Assembly: GCF_000426565.1 (NCBI RefSeq)
Contig: NZ_AUFP01000007.1
Location: 62,001 to 126,000, forward strand
Length of the DNA stretch: 64,000 nucleotides
Source of the DNA: Segatella albensis DSM 11370 = JCM 12258
GTDB taxonomy: Bacteria; Bacteroidota; Bacteroidia; Bacteroidales; Bacteroidaceae
Reading direction: 5' to 3'
Notes under the pieces: model-generated
The model's input: only the letters and a program-made list of their open reading frames with translations
Told to the model about the DNA's origin: nothing
Databases searched by the model: none
Position numbers and translations under genes: made by a program
In this document: positions 55,223 to 64,000 of the stretch, piece by piece
Position numbering within the stretch: position 1 is the stretch's first letter
Layout of the letters: the number at the start of each line of letters is the position of its first letter

Positions 55223-55831
55223 TTATTGTTTAGAGTACAACTCAACGATTAACTGTTCCTTAATGTTCTCAGGGATATCTGCACGCTCTGGCTTGTGCAA
55301 GAACTTACCACTCTTTGTGTTCTCATCCCACTCAATCCAAGGATATTTGCTGTGGTTGAAACCAGCAAGAGCTGCCTCGATAACCTCAAGAGACTTTGCC
55401 TTCTCACGAACACCTACTACCTGACCAGGCTTTACCTGATAAGAAGCAATGTTTACAACCTGACCATCAACAACGATATGCTTATGACTAACAAGCTGAC
55501 GAGCTGCTGCACGTGTAGGGGCAACACCCAAACGATAAACCACGTTATCAAGACGACTCTCTAAGCTCTGGAGAAGAACCTCACCAGTGATACCATCAGC
55601 CTTAGCTGCTGCATCAAAAAGGTTACGGAACTGACGCTCCAAAACACCATAAGTATATTTTGCCTTCTGCTTCTCTGCCAACTGTGCACCATACTCAGAC
55701 TGCTTACGGCGACGGTTGTTACCATGCTGCCCAGGAGGGAAATTACGTTTGCTTAAAACTTTATCTGCGCCGAAAATTGGCTCACCAAAACGGCGTGCAA
55801 TTCTAGATTTTGGACCTATATATCTTGCCAT
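55223..55831 (-). CDS. rpsD: 30S ribosomal protein S4
   Basis: A 202-residue S4, a primary 16S rRNA binder and often the autoregulator of the alpha operon. Seen: [18 protein letters not shown] at the start and the S4 RNA-binding fold [14 protein letters not shown]...[19 protein letters not shown] (about 90-155). The zinc-binding cysteines found in some S4 N-termini are absent. Confidence 0.98.
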   Translation of the reverse strand: MARYIGPKSRIARRFGEPIFGADKVLSKRNFPPGQHGNNRRRKQSEYGAQLAEKQKAKYTYGVLERQFRNLFDAAAKADGITGEVLLQSLESRLDNVVYRLGVAPTRAAARQLVSHKHIVVDGQVVNIASYQVKPGQVVGVREKAKSLEVIEAALAGFNHSKYPWIEWDENTKSGKFLHKPERADIPENIKEQLIVELYSKQ

Positions 55832-55865
55832 AATTAAAATTCTTTTTAATAATATCTAATGTGAA

Positions 55866-56255
55866 TTAAACACGACGACGCTTTGGAGGACGACAACCAT
55901 TATGTGGTAATGGTGTTACGTCTACAATCTCTGTTACCTCAATACCTGCACCATGCACAGCACGAATAGCAGACTCACGACCATTACCTGGACCCTTCAC
56001 GAAGGCTTTAACCTTACGGAGACCAAGGTCATAAGCTACCTTAGCGCAATCCTCAGCTGCCATCTGAGCAGCATAAGGAGTGTTCTTTTTAGAACCACGG
56101 AAACCCATCTTACCAGCAGAAGACCAAGAAATAACCTGACCCTCATTGTTAGCAAGAGATACAATGATATTATTGAAAGAGCTATGTACGTGGAGCTGAC
56201 CCATAGCATCAACTCTTACATTTCTTTTCTTAGATGTTGCTTTTGTCTTTGCCAT
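55866..56255 (-). CDS. rpsK: 30S ribosomal protein S11
   Basis: A 129-residue S11 of the platform, beside the E site. Seen: [57 protein letters not shown] and the conserved end [17 protein letters not shown] [14 protein letters not shown]. Between rpsM and rpsD, 21 bases after rpsM. Confidence 0.98.
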   Translation of the reverse strand: MAKTKATSKKRNVRVDAMGQLHVHSSFNNIIVSLANNEGQVISWSSAGKMGFRGSKKNTPYAAQMAAEDCAKVAYDLGLRKVKAFVKGPGNGRESAIRAVHGAGIEVTEIVDVTPLPHNGCRPPKRRRV

Positions 56256-56276
56256 AATTAAATTCCTCCTTAGAAA

Positions 56277-56657
56277 TTACTTGGTAGCTTTCTTCTTATT
56301 AGCAACAGTCTTCTTCTTACCCTTACGAGTACGAGCATTATTCTTTGTGCTCTGACCACGAACAGGAAGACCATTACGATGTCTGATTCCACGATAACAA
56401 CCAATATCCATCAGTCGCTTAATGTTCATTTGGATCTCTGAACGAAGATCACCTTCTACCTTAAACTCAGCACCGATAATCTCACGGATCTTGGCTGCCT
56501 GATCATCAGACCACTCGCTGACCTTCAAGTCACGACTTACGCCGGCCTTATCCAATATCTTTGCTGAACTACTTCGACCAATACCATAAATGTAGGTCAA
56601 TGCGATTTCGCCACGCTTATTCTGGGGCAAATCTACTCCAACAATTCTTATTGCCAT
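56277..56657 (-). CDS. rpsM: 30S ribosomal protein S13
   Basis: A 126-residue S13, which contacts the P-site tRNA. Seen: [26 protein letters not shown], the helix-two-turn-helix region, [17 protein letters not shown] and the basic tail [14 protein letters not shown]. It is separated from rpmJ by about 100 AT-rich bases containing a consensus -7 box. Confidence 0.98.
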   Translation of the reverse strand: MAIRIVGVDLPQNKRGEIALTYIYGIGRSSSAKILDKAGVSRDLKVSEWSDDQAAKIREIIGAEFKVEGDLRSEIQMNIKRLMDIGCYRGIRHRNGLPVRGQSTKNNARTRKGKKKTVANKKKATK

Positions 56658-56705
56658 TTTGTAAAATAATTAAATATAAATATTACTTTCTAATTAAAGA
56701 GTTTG

Positions 56706-56713
56706 CAAATTTA
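56706..56713 (-). promoter_or_regulatory. Possible internal promoter before rpsM
   Basis: Minus-strand TAAATTTG, a perfect -7 match, in the only long gap (about 100 bases) of the ribosomal cluster. No -33 TTTG at the ideal distance. It could separately drive rpsM-rpsK-rpsD-rpoA-rplQ. Confidence 0.4.
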
Positions 56714-56756
56714 CCAATATATTTTGTATTATCAGTATTTTTACAATTCTTTAACA

Positions 56757-56873
56757 TTAACCCTGACGCATTTTAAACTTAGGGTTCTTCTTGTTGATAA
56801 CGAACAGACGACCTTTGCGACGAACGATTTTGCAGTCAGGTGTACGCTTCTTTAATGATGCTCTTGTTTTCAT
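56757..56873 (-). CDS. rpmJ: 50S ribosomal protein L36 (zinc-free form)
   Basis: A 38-residue L36: [11 protein letters not shown], then [20 protein letters not shown] and RQG. It keeps only one Cys (TPDCK) and lacks the other zinc ligands (Cys and His) of the zinc-ribbon L36, so it is the zinc-independent type. It lies between infA and rpsM in the conserved order, 13 bases after infA. Confidence 0.95.
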   Translation of the reverse strand: MKTRASLKKRTPDCKIVRRKGRLFVINKKNPKFKMRQG

Positions 56874-56886
56874 ATCTTTATTTTGA

Positions 56887-57105
56887 TTACTTATATCTGA
56901 AAACGATTCTACCCTTTGTAAGATCATAAGGACTCATTTCTACCTTAACCTTATCTCCAGGTAAAATTTTAATATAATGCATTCTCATCTTGCCAGAGAT
57001 ATGCGCAATAATCTGTACTCCATTCTCAAGTTCGACTCTGAACATCGCGTTAGAGAGTGACTCGACTATAGTACCATCTTGTTCTATTGCAGATTGTTTT
57101 GCCAT
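56887..57105 (-). CDS. infA: Translation initiation factor IF-1
   Basis: A 72-residue OB-fold protein that binds the A site of the 30S subunit during initiation. Seen: [48 protein letters not shown] and [12 protein letters not shown]. Full normal length. Two bases after the map stop. Confidence 0.98.
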   Translation of the reverse strand: MAKQSAIEQDGTIVESLSNAMFRVELENGVQIIAHISGKMRMHYIKILPGDKVKVEMSPYDLTKGRIVFRYK

Positions 57106-57107
57106 AT

Positions 57108-57902
57108 TTAATTTACAACTATTTTTTCAATTTCTTCAAATGAAGATAAAATCTCAGCCTCGCCCTTCCGAATTACAATCGTATGCTCAAAATGGGCTGC
57201 TGGCCTCTTATCACGTGCATAAACCCCCACCTTATCAGGTAACATCCAAATTCTATTATCACTGGTTGTTATCATAGGTTCTATAGTAATACACATTCCT
57301 GACTTTAACATCAATCCATTACCGCGATTGCCATAGTTTGGTATTTGCGGAGCCTCAAACATTTCACGACCAATTCCATGTCCTGTAAGTTCTCGTACAA
57401 CTCCATAACCCAAGCCTTCACAATAATGCTGTATCGCATAACCTATATCACCAATATGATGCCCTGCTACAGCTTGCTCAATACCTAAATAAAGAGCCTT
57501 TTGGGCGACCTTCATTAAATCTTCTACTTTCTCATTAACCTTTCCTACACAAAATGTATAACTGCTTTCACCTACATAGCCATTCAAAAGAACTCCGCAA
57601 TGAATAGAAACAACATCACCTTCTTTCAAAATGGTCGAGGCATCAGGAATGCCATAGGCTATCACATGATTAACAGAAGTACAGATCGAAGTTGGGAATG
57701 GCCCTCCAAAAGGACTGGGGAAACTCTTTAAAGTTGGAATTGCTCCATGAGCATATATAAATTTCTCCGCTATAGTATCCAATTGGAGGGTCGAAACACC
57801 TGGTTTTATATTTTTACCTAACTCTGCAAGGGTTAAACCAACTAATTGATTCGCCTTGCGCATTAGTTTAATTTCATCTTCAGTCTTCAGGAATATTTTC
57901 AT
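57108..57902 (-). CDS. map: Methionine aminopeptidase homologue with altered active site
   Basis: A 264-residue type I methionine aminopeptidase by fold, position (secY-map-infA) and length. Normal enzymes remove the initiator Met using two metal ions. Here the expected catalytic His of the VN..HGIP motif is Tyr83 ([10 protein letters not shown]), the first metal Asp is His101 ([10 protein letters not shown]), the second is Glu112 (YVGESSYTF), and the His of the F-H-E-x-P motif is Phe182 ([11 protein letters not shown]). His175 (GHGIG), Glu208 (ITIEPM) and Glu239 (FEHTIV) are kept. The bases were read directly, so this is not a frame artefact. Activity is doubtful; another map gene is probably needed elsewhere. 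The start at 57902 leaves eight bases after secY. Confidence 0.93.
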   Translation of the reverse strand: MKIFLKTEDEIKLMRKANQLVGLTLAELGKNIKPGVSTLQLDTIAEKFIYAHGAIPTLKSFPSPFGGPFPTSICTSVNHVIAYGIPDASTILKEGDVVSIHCGVLLNGYVGESSYTFCVGKVNEKVEDLMKVAQKALYLGIEQAVAGHHIGDIGYAIQHYCEGLGYGVVRELTGHGIGREMFEAPQIPNYGNRGNGLMLKSGMCITIEPMITTSDNRIWMLPDKVGVYARDKRPAAHFEHTIVIRKGEAEILSSFEEIEKIVVN

Positions 57903-57910
57903 TCTAAAGA

Positions 57911-59248
57911 TCAATAGGCAGAAACACCGCTCTGTCTAGTATGACCCGAATTTAAAAGTCCATCATAATGACGCATCAACAGATGACTCTCTACTTGCTG
58001 TAATGTATCAATAACAACACCTACAAGAATCAAAAGAGATGTACCACCGAAGAACTGAGAAAAAGACTGTTGAACATTAAGTAATCCAGCCAATGCAGGC
58101 ATGATTGCAATAAATGCAATGAACAATGAACCTGGGAAAGTAATTCGAGACATTACGGTGTCGATATACTCAGCTGTATCCTTACCCGGTTTTACTCCAG
58201 GTATAAATCCATTGTTACGTTTCATATCCTCTGCCATCTGAGTAGGGTTAAGAGTGATCGCTGTATAAAAGTAGGTAAATGCAATTACTAAAACTACATA
58301 AATAGCATTATAAAGCAAACTACGATTATCCATCAAATCACGTACCCACCATGAAGCATTCTCTGAATTGTATTTGACAATAGCTAAAGGTATAAACATC
58401 AATGCCTGAGCAAAGATGATTGGCATAACATTAGCAGCAAATAACTTTAATGGAATGTACTGACGGGCTCCACCATACTGTTTGTTACCAACAAGACGCT
58501 TTGCGTACTGTACAGGAACTTTGCGTGTACCTTGCACCAATAGAATAGATGCACATACTACAGCATAAAGGATAATGATCTCAACAATGAACATAATCAG
58601 TCCACCACCAGAGATAGCTGTCAAACGTGAAGATACTTCTTGAACGAATGACTGAGGAAGTCTGGCAATGATACCAATCATGATAATCAACGAGATACCA
58701 TTTCCTACACCTTTATCTGTAATGCGTTCACCTAACCATAAGATGAACATACTTCCTGCTGCAAGAATAATAGTTGCTGGAATCATAAACACAGTCCAAC
58801 TAATACCTGAGGAAAGAGCACCCGCTGCCTGATATTTCAGATTTAAAAGATAACTTGGAGCCTGGAATAACAATATTGCTACTGTCAAAATTCTAGTATA
58901 CCAGTTAATCTTCTTGCGACCACTTTCACCCTCACGCTGCATCTTTTGGAAATAAGGTACAGCCACAGCTAAAAGTTGCATTACGATAGAAGCTGAGATG
59001 TAAGGCATAATTCCTAATGCAAAGATTGATGCATTGGAAAATGCTCCACCAGAGAACATGTCCAACAACGACATAAGGCCGCCTGAAGTTTGCGACTGAA
59101 GTTTTTCCAACATACCAGGATTTATACCTGGAAGTACAACAAACGAGCCAAAACGGTATATGGCTGTAAACAAGAAGGTAATAAGGAGTCGCTGACGCAA
59201 ATCCTCTACCTTCCAACAGTTCTTTAGTGTCTCAATAAACTTTTTCAT
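57911..59248 (-). CDS. secY: Preprotein translocase channel subunit SecY
   Basis: The 445-residue pore of the Sec translocon with ten membrane helices. Seen: FIETLKNCWKVEDLRQRLLITFLF at the start, the plug-region GGLMSLLDMFSGGAFSNASIFALGIMPYISASI near 55-85, GERITDKGVGNGISLIIMIGI near 178 and the cytoplasmic loops with RRVPVQY-like GTRKVPVQYAKR near 243. Between rplO and map, as is usual. Confidence 0.98.
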   Translation of the reverse strand: MKKFIETLKNCWKVEDLRQRLLITFLFTAIYRFGSFVVLPGINPGMLEKLQSQTSGGLMSLLDMFSGGAFSNASIFALGIMPYISASIVMQLLAVAVPYFQKMQREGESGRKKINWYTRILTVAILLFQAPSYLLNLKYQAAGALSSGISWTVFMIPATIILAAGSMFILWLGERITDKGVGNGISLIIMIGIIARLPQSFVQEVSSRLTAISGGGLIMFIVEIIILYAVVCASILLVQGTRKVPVQYAKRLVGNKQYGGARQYIPLKLFAANVMPIIFAQALMFIPLAIVKYNSENASWWVRDLMDNRSLLYNAIYVVLVIAFTYFYTAITLNPTQMAEDMKRNNGFIPGVKPGKDTAEYIDTVMSRITFPGSLFIAFIAIMPALAGLLNVQQSFSQFFGGTSLLILVGVVIDTLQQVESHLLMRHYDGLLNSGHTRQSGVSAY

Positions 59249-59251
59249 TAC

Positions 59252-59698
59252 TTAGATTATAGTTGCATTTCCACCAACTGCCTTGATTGCTTCTTCGGCA
59301 GACTTTGAGAAAGCATTTGCTTCAACATCGATTTTTGCCTTCAATTCTCCATTACCAAGGATCTTAACAAGTACGTTACCTTTTACAAGGCTAGCAGCAC
59401 GTAATTCCTCTAGTCCAATCTTTGTAAGATTCTTAGACTCTGCAAGAGACTGAAGTGTTGAAAGGTTAATTGCAAAATACTCCTTATGATTGATATTCTT
59501 AAAACCAGCCTTCGGAATACGACGCTGAAGTGGCATCTGACCACCTTCAAAACCAATCTTTCTCTTATAACCAGAGCGAGCCTTTGCACCTTTGTGTCCA
59601 CGGGTAGAAGTACCACCTAGTCCTGATCCTGGACCACGACCGATACGACGACGTGAATGTGTAGAGCCTTCAGCTGGTTTCAAATTATTTAATTTCAT
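59252..59698 (-). CDS. rplO: 50S ribosomal protein L15
   Basis: A 148-residue L15: MKLNNLKPAEGSTHSRRRIGRGPGSG, then GGTSTRGHKGAKARSG and FEGGQMPLQRRIPKAGF, with the globular C-terminal half. Normal length, three bases before secY. Confidence 0.98.
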   Translation of the reverse strand: MKLNNLKPAEGSTHSRRRIGRGPGSGLGGTSTRGHKGAKARSGYKRKIGFEGGQMPLQRRIPKAGFKNINHKEYFAINLSTLQSLAESKNLTKIGLEELRAASLVKGNVLVKILGNGELKAKIDVEANAFSKSAEEAIKAVGGNATII

Positions 59699-59720
59699 AA
59701 TAGCTGCTTAATTTAATTAA

Positions 59721-59897
59721 TTATTTAACTACTTCTACTAGGTGATGAACCTTACGGATCATACCACGGTTGCTAGGAGTATCCTCAACCTCAACAACCT
59801 GAGAAATCTTATGAAGCCCAAGATAAATCAGAGTGTTTTTCTGATCTTTAGGGGCACCGATTCTACTCTTAATCTGCTTGATCTTAATTGTTGCCAT
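59721..59897 (-). CDS. rpmD: 50S ribosomal protein L30
   Basis: A 58-residue L30 read directly from the sequence: [49 protein letters not shown]. It fills the gap between rpsE and rplO, its conserved position, and is the normal length. Confidence 0.96.
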   Translation of the reverse strand: MATIKIKQIKSRIGAPKDQKNTLIYLGLHKISQVVEVEDTPSNRGMIRKVHHLVEVVK

Positions 59898-59913
59898 TTT
59901 GTATAATCCCTAA

Positions 59914-60426
59914 TTAACCGTTAAATACTTTGTCCATACTGATACCACGCTCACCTGCTACCTGATATGCATCACGCATCTCAGCAAGGGCAGCGATAGT
60001 AGCCTTTACTAAGTTGTGGGCATTTGATGAACCCTTTGACTTAGCAATGACATCCTTAACACCAGCGCTCTCGAGAACAGCACGCATAGCACCACCGGCT
60101 TTCAAACCTGTACCAGCTGCAGCTGGCTTGATAATAACCTGAGCACCACCAAACTTAACTTCAACCTCATGAGGAACTGTACCCTTAAGTACTGGAACCT
60201 TTACAAGATTCTTCTTTGCAGCTTCTGTACCCTTAGCGATAGCAGCGGTAACTTCACCTGCCTTACCAAGGCCATAACCAATAACGCCATTACCGTCACC
60301 TACTACGACGATAGCAGCGAATGTGAAAGTACGACCACCCTTTGTAACCTTTGTTACACGGTTGATAGCAACCAAGCGATCTTTCAGTTCTACATCACTA
60401 TTTACTTTTACTTTATTCATTGCCAT
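59914..60426 (-). CDS. rpsE: 30S ribosomal protein S5
   Basis: A 170-residue S5, involved in decoding accuracy. Seen: [43 protein letters not shown], the S5-specific loop and [16 protein letters not shown]. Normal length. Confidence 0.98.
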   Translation of the reverse strand: MAMNKVKVNSDVELKDRLVAINRVTKVTKGGRTFTFAAIVVVGDGNGVIGYGLGKAGEVTAAIAKGTEAAKKNLVKVPVLKGTVPHEVEVKFGGAQVIIKPAAAGTGLKAGGAMRAVLESAGVKDVIAKSKGSSNAHNLVKATIAALAEMRDAYQVAGERGISMDKVFNG

Positions 60427-60432
60427 AATCGT

Positions 60433-60777
60433 TTAAAATTTAAGACCACCTTCACGAGCTGCATCTGCCAATGCCTGAACGCGACCATGATAAAGGTAAC
60501 CGTTACGGTCAAATACAACAGCCTCTACACCTGCAGCTTTTGCTTTTTCTGCAACAAGTGCACCAACCTTCTTAGCCTGCTCAATCTTTGGAAGCTTTTC
60601 AAGGCCTAAAGAAGATGCAGAAGCAAGTGTCTTACCTTCCAAATCGTTAATTACCTGAGCATAAATCTGCTTGTTAGAGCGGAAAACACTTAAACGTGGA
60701 CGCTCAGCAGTTCCATTTACACTTTTGCGAATACGGAACTTTATTTTAATTCGTCTTTCTACTTTCTTTGTTGTCAT
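60433..60777 (-). CDS. rplR: 50S ribosomal protein L18
   Basis: A 114-residue L18, a 5S rRNA binder. Seen: the basic N-terminus [36 protein letters not shown] and the C-terminal [28 protein letters not shown]. Confidence 0.98.
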   Translation of the reverse strand: MTTKKVERRIKIKFRIRKSVNGTAERPRLSVFRSNKQIYAQVINDLEGKTLASASSLGLEKLPKIEQAKKVGALVAEKAKAAGVEAVVFDRNGYLYHGRVQALADAAREGGLKF

Positions 60778-60800
60778 AATCGTAAAATTAAAAAATAAAA

Positions 60801-61373
60801 TTACTTAGCTGCAGCTGTCTTACCAGACTTTCTGCGGATGACCTCACCCTTGAACAGGATACCCTTACCCTTATAAGGCTCAGGCATACGGAAAGAACGA
60901 ATTTTAGCACAGATAAGTCCCAACAAAGCCTTATCACAAGATTCCAATGTCAAAATTGGATTCTGGTTACGCTCAGACTTTGTCTCTACCTTTACTTCCT
61001 TAGGAAGCTGCATGAAAATAGGGTGTGTATAACCAAGTGAGAATTCGATCACATTACCTTGATTACTTACACGATAACCAACACCGACAAGCTCCAAAAC
61101 CTTTGTATAACCTTCACTAACACCAATAACCATGTTATTAACAAGTGAACGATATAAACCATGGAATGCTTGCTTCTGCTTGTAATCTACTGGGCTATTC
61201 TCATCAACGCTAAATGTTATCTGACCATCCTTATTCTCAAACTTAATAGAAGAATCAATCTTCTGAGATAGTTCACCCTTAGGACCTTTAACAGATACAA
61301 GGTTAGTCTTCTCATCAAAATTAACAGTAACACCAGCTGGGATACTAATTGGCAATTTTCCTATTCTTGACAT
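60801..61373 (-). CDS. rplF: 50S ribosomal protein L6
   Basis: A 190-residue L6 with the duplicated fold. Seen: [44 protein letters not shown] and the C-terminal [15 protein letters not shown]. The open frame extends to 61403 into rpsH; the family N-terminus sets ATG 61373, 14 bases after the rpsH stop. Confidence 0.98.
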   Translation of the reverse strand: MSRIGKLPISIPAGVTVNFDEKTNLVSVKGPKGELSQKIDSSIKFENKDGQITFSVDENSPVDYKQKQAFHGLYRSLVNNMVIGVSEGYTKVLELVGVGYRVSNQGNVIEFSLGYTHPIFMQLPKEVKVETKSERNQNPILTLESCDKALLGLICAKIRSFRMPEPYKGKGILFKGEVIRRKSGKTAAAK

Positions 61374-61387
61374 ATTCAATCCTCCAA

Positions 61388-61783
61388 TTAATAAACGTAA
61401 CAAAGAACCTCACCACCGATCTTAAGATCAGAAGCTTCTTTGTTTGTCATAACACCTTTAGATGTAGATATAATTGCAATACCTAATCCGTTAATAACTC
61501 TCGGCATGTCCTTGTAACCGGTATACTTACGCAAACCAGGAGTAGACACACGTTTCAAACACTTAATAGCGCTTTGCTTAGTTGTAGGATTGTACTTCAA
61601 AGCTACTTTGATAGTACCCTGTGGTCCATCTTCAATGAACTTGTAGTTCAGAATGTAACCCTTCTCAAAGAGAATCTTAGTAATAGATTTCTTCAAGTTA
61701 GACGCAGGAACTTCAACAACACGGTGATGAGCCATGATGGCATTTCTGAGTCTTGTCAGATAATCTGCTATTGGATCTGTCAT
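61388..61783 (-). CDS. rpsH: 30S ribosomal protein S8
   Basis: A 131-residue S8, a central 16S rRNA binder and the classical translational repressor of the spc operon. Seen: MTDPIADYLTRLRNAIMAHHRVVEVPAS, the C-terminal GIAIISTSKGVMTNKEA and the final GGEVLCYVY. The open frame extends upstream to 61882 without homology, so ATG 61783 is chosen. Confidence 0.98.
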   Translation of the reverse strand: MTDPIADYLTRLRNAIMAHHRVVEVPASNLKKSITKILFEKGYILNYKFIEDGPQGTIKVALKYNPTTKQSAIKCLKRVSTPGLRKYTGYKDMPRVINGLGIAIISTSKGVMTNKEASDLKIGGEVLCYVY

Positions 61784-61898
61784 AAAATATAAATGTTTAA
61801 TTAATCGGGACAACCCCGACAATATTAAAAATAAATTCTTTAGCAAGATGATTAGTGAAGAACTTTTTATAAAGCTAATCACTAATCATTTTATTTAA

Positions 61899-62201
61899 TT
61901 ACCAGCTTGCCTTCTTAACACCAGGAATTAAACCCTGAGAAGCCATCTCACGGAACTGAATACGAGACAAACCGAACTGACGGATATAACCTTTTGGACG
62001 GCCTGTAATCTTGCAACGGTTGTGAAGACGGATAGGATTTGCATTCTTTGGAATAGCCTGAAGTTTACGAGCTGCCTCATAAGCCTCTGCAGGGTCATTA
62101 GAAGTAGCAATAATCTTCTTCAAAGCTGAACGCTTCTCAGCATAACGAGCAACAAGCTTAGCACGCTTTACCTCGCGAGCTTTCATTGATTCTTTTGCCA
62201 T
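61899..62201 (-). CDS. rpsN: 30S ribosomal protein S14 (zinc-free long form)
   Basis: A 100-residue S14: [23 protein letters not shown], then [26 protein letters not shown]. The CxxC pairs of short S14 are missing, so it does not bind zinc. The gap to rpsH (115 bases) is AT-rich and includes the upstream part of the rpsH frame. Confidence 0.98.
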   Translation of the reverse strand: MAKESMKAREVKRAKLVARYAEKRSALKKIIATSNDPAEAYEAARKLQAIPKNANPIRLHNRCKITGRPKGYIRQFGLSRIQFREMASQGLIPGVKKASW

Positions 62202-62206
62202 ATCTA

Positions 62207-62761
62207 TTAATCGTTTTTAGCATTCTTGAATGGAAGACCGAAAGCTTTAAGCAGAGCATAACCCTCTTCATCTGTATTAGCTGATGTTACGAAAGTAATG
62301 TTCATACCCTGGATACGATCTACTTGATCAATATTAATCTCTGGGAAGATAATCTGTTCTGTAATACCCAACGTATAGTTACCACGGCCATCAAATTTAC
62401 TTTCGATACCCTTGAAGTCACGGATACGTGGAAGAGATACTCGAACCAACTTCTCCAAGAACTCATACATACGCTCACGACGCAAAGTTACCATTACACC
62501 GATAGGCATCTTCTTACGAAGCTTGAAGTTTGCGATATCCTTCTTAGAATATGTAGCAACAGCCTTCTGACCTGTAATCGCTGTAATCTCATTGATTGCA
62601 ACATCAACGATCTTCTTATCCTGAGTCGCATCACCAAGACCCTGGTTAATAACAATCTTCTTCAAGGCAGGAATCTGCATTGCTGAAGAATAATTGAACT
62701 GCTTCTGAAGAGCAGGAGCAATAGTCTCTTTATAGACCTTCTTTAACTGTGCTGTATCCAT
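62207..62761 (-). CDS. rplE: 50S ribosomal protein L5
   Basis: A 184-residue L5 that binds 5S rRNA and P-site tRNA. Seen: [39 protein letters not shown] and the end [12 protein letters not shown]. Its ATG overlaps the rplX stop by one base, indicating coupling. Confidence 0.98.
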   Translation of the reverse strand: MDTAQLKKVYKETIAPALQKQFNYSSAMQIPALKKIVINQGLGDATQDKKIVDVAINEITAITGQKAVATYSKKDIANFKLRKKMPIGVMVTLRRERMYEFLEKLVRVSLPRIRDFKGIESKFDGRGNYTLGITEQIIFPEINIDQVDRIQGMNITFVTSANTDEEGYALLKAFGLPFKNAKND

Positions 62762-63078
62762 TATTTAATTTCCTCCCCTGACTTTTTTGCAATACGCTTA
62801 ACTGACTTACCCTCACGCTCAATGCGGATACGAGTAGCTTTACCACTCTTAGGATCAATCAAGCTAAGATTTGAGATATGAATAGGAGCCTCCTGCTTTA
62901 CGATGCCTCCCTGAGGATTCTTAGCTGAAGGCTTAGTGCTCTTAGAAACCATGTTTACACCTTCTACGATGGCACGGTTTGAATCAACAAAAACCTTGAG
63001 CACCTTACCAGTCTTGCCCTTATCTTGACCAGCAAGAACAACGACTGTATCTTCTTTCTTAATATGTAACTTACTCAT
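62761..63078 (-). CDS. rplX: 50S ribosomal protein L24
   Basis: A 105-residue L24 with a KOW motif: [27 protein letters not shown], then [33 protein letters not shown]. It initiates 50S assembly. Stop overlaps the rplE start by one base. Confidence 0.98.
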   Translation of the reverse strand: MSKLHIKKEDTVVVLAGQDKGKTGKVLKVFVDSNRAIVEGVNMVSKSTKPSAKNPQGGIVKQEAPIHISNLSLIDPKSGKATRIRIEREGKSVKRIAKKSGEEIK

Positions 63079-63097
63079 TACTTTAAATTTTAAATTA

Positions 63098-63463
63098 TTA
63101 AAGAACCTCAGGTGCCAAAGAAACGACCTTCATGTTAACTGCACGCAACTCACGAGCAACAGGACCGAAAATACGGCTACCGCGAAGCTCACCTGCGTTA
63201 TTCAGCAATACACAAGCGTTATCATCGAAACGGATGTAAGAACCATCTGCACGACGAATTTCCTTCTTTGTGCGAACGATCAAAGCCTTAGATACCGCAC
63301 CTTTTTTCAAATCACTTGATGGTATAACGTTCTGTACAGCAACTACAATAACGTCACCAACACTTGCGTAACGGCGACCTGTACCACCAAGTACACGAAT
63401 GCACTTAGCTTCACGAGCACCACTGTTATCACATACTGTAAGTTTTGATTCTGCTTGTATCAT
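63098..63463 (-). CDS. rplN: 50S ribosomal protein L14
   Basis: A 121-residue L14: [46 protein letters not shown] and [13 protein letters not shown]. Full normal length. Confidence 0.98.
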   Translation of the reverse strand: MIQAESKLTVCDNSGAREAKCIRVLGGTGRRYASVGDVIVVAVQNVIPSSDLKKGAVSKALIVRTKKEIRRADGSYIRFDDNACVLLNNAGELRGSRIFGPVARELRAVNMKVVSLAPEVL

Positions 63464-63465
63464 AA

Positions 63466-63723
63466 TTACTTAGCTTTTTCAACAATTTGTACTAATCTCC
63501 ATCTTTTTGTCTTAGACAGAGGACGAGTTTCCATAATTTGAACTGTATCACCTACATTTGCCTCATTATTCTCGTCATGTGCATGGTATTTCTTTGTGTG
63601 CTGCACAAATTTACCATAAATAGGGTGCTTCTCTTTGAACTTAGATGCAATAACAATAGTTTTATCCATTTTGTTGCTGATAACAACACCCTGTCTTACT
63701 TTTCTTAAATTTCTTGTTTCCAT
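63466..63723 (-). CDS. rpsQ: 30S ribosomal protein S17
   Basis: An 85-residue S17 with an OB fold: [26 protein letters not shown], then [32 protein letters not shown] Met three codons upstream (63732) is possible; the shorter start matches the family. Confidence 0.97.
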   Translation of the reverse strand: METRNLRKVRQGVVISNKMDKTIVIASKFKEKHPIYGKFVQHTKKYHAHDENNEANVGDTVQIMETRPLSKTKRWRLVQIVEKAK

Positions 63724-63734
63724 CTGGACCATTA

Positions 63735-63929
63735 TTATTTATTAAGTTCTCTTTGACGAAGTTCTGTCTTCATACGTGCAATATCACGACGAGTAGACTT
63801 AATCTGTGATGGATTCTCAAGAGGAGTGATCTGATGATTTAACTTCATCTGATTCAAACTAGCCTCTGCACTTTCTAACTTCTCAACCAATGCGCTGGTT
63901 TCAAGTTCGTGTAATTCTTTCATCTTCAT
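63735..63929 (-). CDS. rpmC: 50S ribosomal protein L29
   Basis: A 64-residue L29, a two-helix protein at the exit tunnel where trigger factor docks. Seen: [18 protein letters not shown], then [23 protein letters not shown]. The Met at 63923 is an alternative start. Three bases after the rplP stop. Confidence 0.96.
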   Translation of the reverse strand: MKMKELHELETSALVEKLESAEASLNQMKLNHQITPLENPSQIKSTRRDIARMKTELRQRELNK

Positions 63930-63932
63930 AGC

Positions 63933-64000
63933 TTAAGCGTTTTTATCGTAATCACGTCTAACAACAAACTTAGTCTTAACTGGTAACTTCTGAGCTGCAA
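63933..64000 (-). CDS. rplP: 50S ribosomal protein L16, partial (3' end only)
   Basis: Only the last 22 codons are in the window. They read AAQKLPVKTKFVVRRDYDKNA and a TAA stop at 63933-63935; the AAxKLPxKTKFV pattern is the L16 C-terminus. The rest lies beyond the right edge, so the S10-type part of the cluster continues there. Confidence 0.93.
   Translation of the reverse strand, partial: AAQKLPVKTKFVVRRDYDKNA

Noticed and set aside
60169..60609. 146-residue Cys-rich open frame on the plus strand
   Set aside because: It is antisense to rpsE and rplR; the apparent Cys-rich composition comes from complementary codons of conserved ribosomal genes.

Overview
This window is AT-rich chromosomal DNA from a member of the Bacteroidota, most likely a Prevotella/Segatella-type genome. 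This rests on many promoters of the sigma-ABfr type (-7 TAnnTTTG and -33 TTTG spaced 19-20 bp), the absence of clear Shine-Dalgarno sites, a GldH lipoprotein and a PorT-like protein, a TonB-dependent receptor with the extended Bacteroidota signal peptide, an ExbB-ExbD-ExbD-TonB cluster, and a purH-mreB-mreC-mreD-mrdA-rodA order. The genus is inference; no rRNA gene is present. No insertion sequence, prophage, integrase or CRISPR array was seen, and nearly all genes are housekeeping genes.

Layout. 1-5595: birA (cut by the left edge) and yraN divergent from tadA, a long non-coding repeat region, a coiled-coil lipoprotein and rsmI, then tdk and an AI-2E family permease. 5716-10466: tRNA-Lys, a HAD phosphatase, metF, a DNA polymerase III delta-prime-like subunit, a RicT-like PSP1 protein and gldH. 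10468-16857: elongasome operon rodA-mrdA-mreD-mreC-mreB behind a stand-alone IMP cyclohydrolase (minus strand). 17021-22663: secreted GH2 beta-galactosidase, a TonB-dependent receptor and tRNA-Met(CAT). 22936-27399: LptF/LptG-like permease, ribBA and an aspartate aminotransferase. 27618-33111: ExbB, two ExbD, TonB, a PstS-like lipoprotein and a TPR protein. 33237-38422: ferredoxin, PorT-like protein, a 5'-nucleotidase split over two genes, rplS, small proteins and a stand-alone AICAR transformylase. 38492-46544: M23 peptidase, pgeF, obg, adk, hpt divergent from nnr, then fba and a second long repeat. 46545-53554: a membrane-anchored MutS-family ATPase, a receiver/PPDK-like fusion, gdhA and a glycine-zipper lipoprotein. 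53702-64000: the ribosomal spc/alpha cluster from rplQ back to rplP (cut by the right edge), including rpoA, secY, map, infA, rpmJ and rpmD.

Genes that work together: the Ton cluster powers outer-membrane receptors such as the one at 20446; the Mre/PBP2/RodA set builds the side wall; the two halves of PurH (16264 and 37029) together would catalyse the last two steps of IMP synthesis; the ribosomal cluster couples translation, RNA polymerase alpha and Sec export.

The strongest unexpected signals are: (1) a methionine aminopeptidase in the spc cluster whose active site carries four substitutions at normally invariant positions; (2) a dispersed non-coding element of about 410-455 bp, present in two diverged copies, whose core is a 22-bp-period tandem array of GTTAAC-centred palindromes that also occurs in a third intergenic region with a 44-bp higher-order pattern; (3) PurH split into two distant genes; (4) two protein genes (HAD phosphatase, TonB receptor) placed so close behind tRNA terminators that no ordinary promoter fits. 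I did not find a convincing new multi-gene system such as a defence island.
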